DNA of 64,000 nucleotides from Cordia subcordata (taxonomy: Eukaryota > Streptophyta > Magnoliopsida > Boraginales > Cordiaceae): NCBI GenBank assembly GCA_028554755.1, contig JAPTOF010000005.1, positions 18,264,001 through 18,328,000 on the forward strand, written 5' to 3'. The notes below the pieces were generated by a model. That model made no database searches and was not told the origin of the DNA. It was given only the letters and a program-made list of their open reading frames with translations. The first letter of the stretch is position 1, and each line of letters begins with the position of its first letter. A program made the position numbers and the translations under genes. Shown here in pieces: positions 38,215-47,428 of the stretch.

Positions 38215-41200
38215 ATGGTGATGGATTCCAGAAGTTTATGTTGTTTGCTAATAATATTATCATGTCTTCAGCTGTCGGCGGCTGAAAAAGTGAAAGTGAC
38301 GGTGGAAAGCGTGACTTCAATCGGCAAAACCGATGAGAACTTCATATGTGCAACGTTGGATTGGTGGCCTGAAACTAAATGCAATTATGGTCAGTGCCCA
38401 TGGGGAAAGGCTGGCCTTCTCAATCTGGTACTGCACTATAATTTACCTCCTTAGATTGATATAATCCATATTTATTATAATATCTATGTGTATATATATA
38501 TATATATATTATTTTATTTTAAAGTTCTCAATAGGTTGTTAGATTAATATAGTTGATGTATAATATTTAAGTTTGAGTTAGTTATATTCCTTATAATATA
38601 TAAGTTTTTAAGTTTTCAATCTAGCATTATACTATTACCTTTTTAAATTCTCAATCTTGATTGGAACGAGTTATTTCCATTAGATTTGTATTTGGTTTAG
38701 CTATATTCGTCGTAACATATATAGTGTTTATTTCTGAGTTAGTTATATCTTTTATAATATACACTTTTTTTTTTAAGTTTTCAATCTGGCACTATACTAT
38801 CAACTGTTTAAATGCTCAATCTTGCTTGGAATTGTTAAGTCGTTAATTAGGTTTAATTTGGTTTAGTTATTTTTATTATAACATATACTTTTTTTTTAAC
38901 TATGCAGGATTTGGAGAACAAAATTCTCGCAAATGCGATTAAAGGTTAGTTTAGATCTAATTGCATGTATTAACCAGAATTTTGGATTTCCTTGTTTCAT
39001 AGTTAAATTAATTTACAATCATTGGATTCTCCATAAATATATTTAGTTAGGATATAATTTTTTTTTTACTTAATTGGACCGTATATAGTTTGTGTTCTAG
39101 TGATGTTATGACAAATTCTTATTAAGAGTTTGTTTAAAATTGACTTTTTTCATAAAAAAGTATACTTTTCCAATAAAATAACATTTTTTCCGATAATAAC
39201 GATTGGTTTCAAGAAAAAGTTAAAATTCTTATTTTAAAAGCCAACAAAATTGAACTTCTTTTAAAAAGTATAAAAAAATGATTTTTTTTTCAAAAAAAAA
39301 AAAAACATATTACACGAGCCACGCCCTAAAATAAGTGATATATTGCATGCGCATTCATGCAGATACTAATCTATATTAAACCACAGATAGATAGATATAT
39401 CTTCAAGTTGTATATTTTATTTTTGAGGTTACTTATTTATATTATCTTATATTTGTAAAAAATACACAGCGTTCGATCCTCTGAGAATCAGAATAGGAGG
39501 CTCACTGCAAGATCAGATTTTGTACCAAGTTGGATCAGTCAAAGGTTGTTCACAACTCAATAGGGATGATAACTCCATGTTTGGATTCACCAAAGGTTGC
39601 CTTAACATGAGTAGATGGGATGATCTCCACAATTTGTTCAACAAAACTGGGTAGGCATAAAAAAAATTTAGTCTTCACATTTAATTTGTCCGTCCTCATA
39701 GAGGGTATCGTCTACCCCATCTAGTGAAATAAAACTTAATTTGGTTTGATATATCTATTTTTGTTTTGTAGGGCCGTATTAACATTTGGCTTGAATGCAC
39801 TATATGGAAGATCCCAAAAATCCAAAAAGGACCAGAGTCTTTGGGAAGGAGATTGGGACGTTCAAAACGCTCGGGATTTGATGGAGTACTCCGTGTCTAA
39901 AGGATACAAAATCGATTCCTATGAATTTGGTATCACTTATAGAATATCGTTTTTTTTTAAAAGAAAAAAAAAACTTTCCTCCTCTCTAAATAAGTATATA
40001 TAGTTTTAGACAAGTATAGTTTATAGTTGACCTGACCTGATACGATAAGGGTCGTTTTTGTTTTTCTCGCAATTTAACCTATTGCTTTTGTAGGGAATGA
40101 GCTGTGTGGTACTGGGGTGGCTGCAAGAGTTGAGGCTGAACAATACGCAAAAGACATGATTGCATTGAGAAATTTAGTGAAAGAGCTGTACCCAGACACT
40201 GCCACTCAACCAAAGGTCTTGGGCCCTGCTGGTTTCTACGATGAAGCATGGTTCAATAGCTTCCTCCAGGCTACAGGCCCTGGTGTAGTTGATGGCTTAA
40301 CACACCACATCTACAACCTTGGTCCAGGTGACTAGTTTAAACCATCTCCTCCAAAATGATACTCGTTCTTATTAACAGGGTGTTTGGCTTTGCTTTTTTT
40401 AGGTGCTTATAAGTGTTTAGAGAAAAACACTCTCTTACATGTTTTTTACTGTCTAGGTGTTTATAAACATCAAATAAACAAAGCCAAACACCCATTTTAG
40501 GTATTTAAAAGCACATTCTTACATGTTTTTTACTGTTTAAGTGCTTATAAGCACCAAGTAAACAAAGCCACACACCCCTAAGACTCGTTGCCGGTTCCTG
40601 TTTTAAAGACTTATCCGTAAGTTGCACTTTTACATGTTTGTTAACCTTGGTGTTTTAAAGACACTTTTACATGTTTGTGAGCAGTTACTCTTTTAAAGAC
40701 TTATCAGTGATCATCTCTATTAAGACCTGCTAGCAATTGCCGTTTTAATGACTTAACCCAATCTAAGACATTTTTGTGGTTGCACTTTAACATGTTTTTT
40801 TCTGCTAGCACTTGCGGTTTTAAAGAGTTACCCCTAATCTAAAACATTTTTTATGGTTGCAAATTTTACATGTTTGTTTCAATAAATGTGTCCATCTTTT
40901 CAGGTTTTGGTACTCATAAGACTTGTCCGATTGTGTAGGTGTTGATACAACTCTCATAAATAAGATTCAAGATCCATATTTTCTTGACCAAATAGCCCAG
41001 ACATACAAAGATATATCGACAAGCATTAAACAGTTCGGGCCATGGTCTGGGGCATGGGTTGGTGAAGCAGGTGGAGCTTACAACAGTGGTGGCAAAGATG
41101 TTTCGCATTACTTTGTTAATGGATTCTGGCCAGTCTTCTCTACAAATTTCACAATCTTCTATACGAATTAGAATTCTCTCTTAACGTTATAATTTTACGA

Positions 41201-41947
41201 ATCTAGGTACTTGGACCAACTGGGAATGAGTTCAACTTTCAACCACAAGGTGTACTGCAGACAGGCCTTAATTGGAGGCAACTATGCTCTCCTCAACACC
41301 ACAACTTTCATTCCTAATCCTGACTATTACAGGTAAGTTTCATATCGAATAATTCAATTAGATAAATAATCAAAATTTGATGAGGCTCTTACATTTTGAT
41401 TCAGTGCACTTCTGTGGCATCGCCTTATGGGGAAGAATGTGCTCGCTACCAACCACAACGGTTCCCCCTATCTCCGCGCATATGCCCATTGTTCAAAGCA
41501 AAAAGTAAGTCCTTATACTTGATTAGCTTTGAGTAGTATACATAATAAGTTAATGCTTAAGCTTAATGCTCATTAAGCTCACTTTAAAATCTGTTCTGTT
41601 TGTTGCAGCCTGGAGTCTCTGTGGTGCTAATCAACATGTCAAATTCAACATCTTTCAAAGTTTCTGTTGAGAATGACTTGAATTTGTACCCGGGTCAAGC
41701 AACGCGAGTACCTTACGCCTGTGGCCGTACAGAACCGGCAAGGGAAGAGTATCATTTGACCCCAAAAGGTGGCAACATACAGAGCGATGTGGTGTTTCTT
41801 AATGGCAAACCGTTAAAGCTCACTGAAGAATATGAGATCCCAGAAATGAAACCACACCTTGTTCATCCTTCAAAGCCTATCAAAGTCAAACCAGATTCTA
41901 TTGTCTTTGCCACCTTCAGAGACTTCCAAGCCCCGGCCTGTGCTTAA
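38215..41947 (+). CDS. GUS1: GH79 heparanase-like beta-glucuronidase (GUS1/GUS2 type)
   Basis: Nine exons: 38215-38427, 38908-38944, 39470-39650, 39772-39929, 40094-40327, 40939-41128, 41207-41332, 41405-41504 and 41609-41947, giving 525 residues. The start at 38215 leads directly into a signal peptide (about 1-23). Family GH79 removes glucuronic acid from arabinogalactan proteins in the wall and apoplast. The predicted acid/base is E199 in GNEL and the nucleophile E317 in WVGEAGGAYNSG. Other visible blocks are ATLDWWP, RIGGS and WHRLMG. All introns are GT-AG except intron 6 (41129-41206), which appears to use a GC donor: only this keeps FW-YLDQLGM in frame. If the intron were retained, translation would stop at 41168-41170. 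Family confidence is high; GUS1 rather than GUS2 is chosen mainly from the LRR neighbour. Confidence 0.92.
40378..40578. mobile_element. MITE-like inverted repeat in intron 5 of the heparanase-like gene
   Basis: A perfect 15-bp inverted repeat: GGGTGTTTGGCTTTG at 40378-40392 and its complement at 40479-40493. The right half is then repeated in direct orientation, ending in AACAAAGCCACACACCCC (40561-40578), with shared TACATGTTTTTTACTGT and GCTTATAAGC. This suggests a short foldback element with a duplicated right end. Confidence 0.65.
40600..40885. repeat. Degenerate minisatellite in intron 5 of the heparanase-like gene
   Basis: Loosely repeated units contain GTTTTAAAGACTTA-like and TTTTACATGTTTGT-like motifs at uneven spacing (roughly 40-75 bp). 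The first motif recurs near 40600, 40650, 40690, 40740 and 40820. The second recurs near 40630, 40670, 40790 and 40865. Confidence 0.6.
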
Positions 41948-43247
41948 ACTAAAAGCCCTTTTTCTCATTTTTGGCTTATGTTTTTTGGACACCTTTGTTC
42001 TAGATCAGTTTTAGTTTAGAGTTTAGATTAAATAATCACTGTAGTGTTGATAACCTTTTGTTTTAGTGAGTCAACTTTTGGTTTTATTATTGATTCTTCA
42101 TGCTTTATTGTGATTATCTGTTGGTTAAATTCTTAATGTTAAGATTTAGAGTCCTTCGTAATGTTATAACATCATAAAAAAGATCCGAATCAAACATAAG
42201 GTGACTTTAAGAATTCACGGACGGAAATCTTTTCTTTTTAGGTTAAAATAGTTTCTCAAAGATCGTTTAATTAATCATTTTTAAAGATGACAAACTAATA
42301 ATAATCTGAGAACATAATCCTTTTTGTACTACTATGAACTTCAAACTTCTAGATAAGGAATATTAAAGATTGAATAAAGCTTAAGAAAAAGTAAGCATCA
42401 TTTTAGAAGAAACAAAAAAGAACAACTTTACTTCAAAGTCATAAAAGATTCAAAACCTCATCTACCTACAAATAATAAGGTTTATTCTCCTCCACAGTCC
42501 CTCTATTTAAGCAACAAACCATGTCATTACCAAGGAAAAGCTTCACAATAGTTCTCTCGAAGTACTGGCTGATTGTAGAAGCAATTAATTAAGGTACAAC
42601 TATCTCTAAATTTTTCTGCTTGGATATGTTACGCCATAATATTGAGATCATCACAGATACAAATTATGGAAAAGGTAATAATTATATAAGTTAAAATTCT
42701 GATATTAAAATTTGACTCAGATGAAATCCGAAAATTAAACTCTCCCTTCTTTTTTAATTTCATTCTGCACCACACAAGAAAAGAAGGCCCCGCGCCAAGT
42801 TGTTCAAGCAAGTTGGGTAGTTGGGGTTCGGATTCACAAAACTCGGATAATTTTCTCATGTCGGGATCACAGAACTTGGTATTTTTATGCATGGATCAAC
42901 AAAAGTTTCTTCTCTTTCATTTTCTCCTTTTTCTTGTCAGGTGTAAATGATTCTTCATTTTGATTTCTGATTATACTTATTTTATCGGTCAGATCTTTCT
43001 TTTTTTTTTTGTAGGCGAAGAATTTGTTCAATCTGGAGATATTGATAAGGTGAACACCCAGTCTATTCAATGCTAAGCTTAATGAGTATAAGGACCTCAA
43101 AAAAATCTCTTTTCGCCCTATGATCTTTAAGGTGTATGAAGTTTCATATTTGATTTTTTAAGCAGAACAATAGAGACTTCATTTATCTCACATTATATGC
43201 TACAAAAATGCCAGATTTAAAGACTAAGTTACAAAAAATCAGACACC
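41948..43247. other. Spacer between heparanase-like and remorin genes
   Basis: The 3' UTR of the hydrolase, then AT-rich sequence that must contain the remorin promoter. The frames at 42629-43100 lack domains. Nothing else is supported. Confidence 0.5.
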
Positions 43248-45462
43248 ATGAGCAAGTATGTAATTTCAAATTTCAGTATAATTGATGTCTAAGAAAGGAA
43301 TGGCAAGATTATCCTTTTCTTTTCTCTATATCTTCATAATTATAAGGGTCTTTTGCAGACAAGCTTACCTTGGGTTAAACTTACTCTAGATCTAGAGTAC
43401 GCAACCTAACCTTGTAATTCCACAAGAAGTTATTCTTATGACTCAGAACCTGTGACCTCCAGGCCACATGGGCTTTGATTGCTATGATTAACCGCAAATG
43501 GGAAGAAACTGTGATGCCTGGTAATTTTGCAGGGAAGAAGAGAACACCAAGCTGGTTACACAGACAGATCTCTCTAATCAAATGAGTTGGGACAATTCAC
43601 GCGATGATGATGAGTATCAAACTGCGATTGCAGCCTCTGCCTTTTCCATTAAAACACTTGAAGAATTGGAAAAACTTCGGCCTGCAGTCGCAGCTGCAGC
43701 CCTGGCCATTAAATTACTTGAAGAATCGGAAAATGAAGCTCGTAAGAGGGTAAGCAGAGGGCCTGATAAACCTGAGGATATAGCTCCTGAACCAGAAGCT
43801 CGGACACAATCTAACAGATTTTCAGGTAGAAATGCTAAGCAATTTTGACATGAGATTCTAGTCACTGTTTTTCATTTATGTTGACATATGAGTATCAAAC
43901 AGATGAAGCTTCAGAGAGAAAATCAGACGATCAAGAAAACTTAGTGCCAGTCACAACAGAAACAATCGAAAAAGTGCCTGGACAAGCCATTGGCGCAACT
44001 CCACCCATCGACAAGACTCCAACTTTTGAAGATCAGATGAACAATGCAGCCGAACCAACAACGCAGACCTCAACAGAACCAGGAAGCTATTATACAGAAG
44101 TGGACGCGTGGGAGAAGGCTGAGATGGAGAGGATCAAAGAGAAGTATGATAAGAAATTTAGTAATGTTTCATCTTATTAGCAAAAATCCCCTCATTCATA
44201 TCTTATCTAGTATCTAATGACACTTTCTCCTAATCAAGCCATTCATTCCTTATCCAGTTTCCGCGACATCCTACACCTTTTCGCTGGCAAATTCTTCCCA
44301 AGCGTCTCTTATCCCTTTCTTATTAACAATAGCTACCAATCTTTCAGACACTTGGGATAAGTCAAAGTAGAAATTTACTTACACAACCACATGAATCTTC
44401 TTGAATCACACAAATTTGACACGTTAGAGCATGATAGTGTATGCATACTTGGGGAATCAACTCCACCTTGTAGATTTTGTTAGAGTGCTCTTCAAAAGTC
44501 AACAGGTCGAAGCTAGTGGACCAGAGTCGAGGCAAGTAGACCATCAAAGCCAAAGATCACTTTGGCCATTCTCTGGTCCATCAGGTCGAGGCAGATTGAT
44601 TGACTGTTGGGTCGACCGGCTAAGGCAGAAAATGACTATTGGTGTCTGTTTGAACTGTTTTTGACAATTAAACTTTCAACAGGTGTGTTTTTCAGGACCA
44701 GGTTCAAAATAGTCTATAAATACACAATGTTGAAAGCCTCCAAATGTATGAGAAGCATCCATATTCAATCACACTTTGCCTACGAACATCTAGATTAGCT
44801 TTGAGTATATTTTACCATAGAAAATATACTTAAAACATTAGATATTCCTACGATCTTTCGGTGGGTCCTAGTGGCCTGATTTGATAGTGCAAATCAATTC
44901 AGGTTGTTGGTTTCATTGTATTCCAAAAGATATTTGTGCAAACCCTTCTGCGCACCTGTTTGACGGGGACAAACAACCTTAAAGGAAAGCCAGAAGTCAA
45001 GATTTTCAGAGAGTGTTCTAACAGATTTTAGCCAAATTCTATTTATCATTGTTTATAGAAGTGTTATCTTTTCTACCACCTAACAGGATAATTTTCAGGT
45101 ACGAGAAGCTGAACAGCACAATTCTTAACTGGGAAAGCAACAAGATTTCGAAGGCAAAACGGCGATTAGATAAAATAGGGGTATTTAATTCTTACATTTT
45201 TTAAAACCAATCCTATTACTATACTGCACTAGCACTTTTATATCTTAAAATCTCTCTCATGAAAATCCAGGCAGATACCAACAAAAGAAGAGCAGAGGCT
45301 CTGCAACATTACCACAATGAAATTACAAGGATTAACGAGATGGTTGGAGGAGCAAGAGCGAAGGCAGTGGAAAATCAAAGGAATGAAGAATCCCGGGTGA
45401 AAGAGAAAGCTAATAGAATCAGATTAACAGGAAAGCTTCCACGAACTTGTTTCTGCTTCTGA
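43248..45462 (+). CDS. Remorin family protein
   Basis: Certain exons are 43582-43825, 43903-44143, 45099-45180 and 45271-45462. Starting at ATG 43582 they give 252 residues. The frame is also open upstream of that ATG to a good acceptor at 43531-43532, and an 8-base exon (43248-43255) reading ATGAGCAA before GTATGT joins it in frame, giving 271 residues. I use this longer model for the span but with less certainty. The C-terminal remorin domain is clear: AWEKAEMERIKEKY..., a coiled coil through KAKRRLDKI, ALQHYHNEITRINEM and ARAKAVENQRNEE, then TGKLPRTCFCF. That last motif is the remorin membrane anchor with palmitoylatable cysteines. Remorins organise plasma-membrane nanodomains; the specific role is unknown. 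The N-terminal region has an internal tandem duplication. The third intron holds a solo LTR. Confidence 0.9.
44473..45028. mobile_element. Solo LTR with target-site duplication, in remorin intron
   Basis: The LTR spans 44478-45023 (546 bp). It starts TGTTAGAGTGCTC and ends GAGAGTGTTCTAACA, so it has TG...CA ends and a perfect 7-bp terminal inverted repeat (TGTTAGA/TCTAACA). The five bases before it (44473-44477) and after it (45024-45028) are both GATTT, a perfect target-site duplication. A TATA box (TATAAATAC, about 44715-44723) sits in the middle, as expected at a U3/R boundary if the LTR reads on the plus strand. No primer-binding site or internal genes follow, so this is a solo LTR, probably Copia-like by its short length; the superfamily is inferred. 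Confidence 0.88.
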
Positions 45463-46247
45463 CCAACCTGAAATTTCTTCCTGTAAATTGTTATACTTAG
45501 TTAACAATTCTTTGACAGCTCAATCACAAGATATTCTTTGCTTGTTTTACTTTTCTGTGAAACAAATATGTATGTTAATATGTAAATACATGGAGTCACA
45601 GCAAATGGCACTTTGATATGTGAATATAGAGTTTTTTTGCCTACCTATTTGTGTGGAGAAATATTGAGAGCGTTAGCAGACATGATGGTTTTTTTCTAAT
45701 ATTCCAACACCTCTCAAGTATAATCCGTGACAAGAAGCGAAAAATTAAGAAGAAACCAAGAATTGAGAGATCAAAAGAACGAAGCATAAATCAATACGTC
45801 TATAAAAAGAGTGTGGTAAGTTTGAAATTTGAGATTTTTTTGTTGTGGGAGGGATCTATGTTCAAACAGTTTTACTTCTCATTCTGGCCTCTTTTAGCTG
45901 GAATTTTATAAAGAATATCAAGAATAGCCTCCAGGCAAACATCATAAATCTATATATCAATTTGTTTCTTGCTAAGAATTAATGGTGATTTGTATTACTG
46001 GAAACACGTGCTAAAATTTTAATTAAAGACATCGTAACTACAGTAACAGACCCGGCGAGAATTACATCAACCACTACAAGATTTTCGAGAAAATCTATAA
46101 AGTGGTGGGGTTTATTACACATACAGTATACTGATATTCTGCAACCTCTAAATTGCAGACAAATTAAAAAGGTCACACTAAGGTTTTTTACACACAACAC
46201 AACAACACAGATTACACTGGATGGCATGAGATTTTGAAATTCTTAGA
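45463..46247. other. Convergent 3' spacer between remorin and nodulin-related genes
   Basis: Contains the facing 3' UTRs. A CACGTG hexamer occurs near 46006-46011. No gene is seen. Confidence 0.55.
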
Positions 46248-46814
46248 TCAATTTTTCTTCAAGAAATCTCCAGCCATCTTCATATAATCTCCAAGTCCAC
46301 CGCCAGAATCGTCATGGCCGCCCTCTGAATGACCACCGGTAGCTGAACCTCCATGAGAGGTGGTGCTGTGATCACCTGACTGTTTCTTCAAGAACCCTTC
46401 AGCCATGTTCACATAGTCACCATACCCTCCACCAGCACCACCTGCAGAGTGACCATGTTCACCAGTTTCATGAGGTGTCGTGGTGGCCGTGGCGGTGGTG
46501 GTGGTGGTGGTGGTGGTCTTGTGAGAGTACTGGTGGAGATAATCCTCAGCCTTGTCAAGCATCTTTCCAAGGCCTTTGTCTTCCTCCAGCTTGCCATAGT
46601 GTGAGGCAGCATTGAGGAGGTCTGCAGCAGCACCAGCAGCCTTGGGCTGGTCAAATTCTTGGTTGGAAAACTTGGCTTTGGCTGCATCAGCCACCACTTT
46701 TGCACTAGAGAATAGCTCAGATGTGGTTGGTGCTGGTTGATCATGGCTGGGGGTATGAGCAGCATCAGCTGTTTCAGTTTTAGATGATGATACACTTTTC
46801 AAGAGTGAGTCCAT
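46248..46814 (-). CDS. Nodulin-related protein (NRP1-like), small Gly/His-rich stress protein
   Basis: A single-exon gene of 188 residues. The conserved core is about residues 33-95: ELFSSAKVVADAAK, then GAAADLLNAASHYGKLEE and a MLDKAEDYLHQY helix. I recognise this from plant nodulin-related protein 1. A Thr/Ala tract of about 16 residues encoded by a GGT-type microsatellite follows (about 46487-46519 on the plus strand). Two copies of a GxGDYxxMAxxFLKK motif in Gly/His/Ser-rich sequence close the protein, the last one at the C-terminus. No signal peptide or membrane helix is seen. In Arabidopsis the family is linked to heat, salt and ABA responses, without a defined biochemical activity. Start at 46814: no upstream in-frame ATG is evident. 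In Arabidopsis, NRP1 neighbours PAP9, consistent with a PAP-type gene in this window. Confidence 0.85.
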   Translation of the reverse strand: MDSLLKSVSSSKTETADAAHTPSHDQPAPTTSELFSSAKVVADAAKAKFSNQEFDQPKAAGAAADLLNAASHYGKLEEDKGLGKMLDKAEDYLHQYSHKTTTTTTTTATATTTPHETGEHGHSAGGAGGGYGDYVNMAEGFLKKQSGDHSTTSHGGSATGGHSEGGHDDSGGGLGDYMKMAGDFLKKN

Positions 46815-47218
46815 GGAGTTGTTTTTCAGTAGTGTAGAAGAATTTGGCCTTTAGATCAGATATGGGTGTGCTCTTTGCGAGGGAACCAGATGATCAGCTG
46901 CTTAGTTTTTAGTGGGTTATTTGAAGGGTTGCCTATGGATATATGTATATATATATATATATATATAGATGGTTGGAAATTTTTTTTTTTTTGGTCCTTT
47001 TCCATTTTTATGATGAGAATAAGAAACTAGAGGAATTGATTTTAAGAAAATCTTGTTAACCAATAACGGTTTTTTTTTTTGTCAAAACTAATAAGGGATT
47101 AATTACTATAAAGTGTCTCTCGACTACATTCACCTCAAATAATTAGACTATTGAAACTTGTCATTCAGAAATTTATAAATATCCTACAGATACTTACCAT
47201 TTTGTTTTTAGCCTAAAG

Positions 47219-47428
47219 CCTCTTTGGGTTGGTTTTTTGTTTCTAAGAACGAGTACTTTTCTTTAAAGAAAATTAATTTTTTTTGTAATAATTGTTTAAC
47301 TTGATTTTAAAAAAAAATTAAAACTTGAAAAAAAATTCAAATATAACATTTTTTAGAAATCAATTCTAAAAAAACACTTTTATAAAAAATTGTTAAAAAT
47401 ACTTTTAAAAAAATCAAATCCAAAAGAG
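47219..47428. mobile_element. MITE-like element
   Basis: CCTCTTTGGGTTGGTTTTTT at the left is inverted, imperfectly, as AAAAAAATCAAATCCAAAAGAG at the right. The roughly 210-bp interior is almost pure A/T. No target-site duplication was resolved. Confidence 0.45.
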
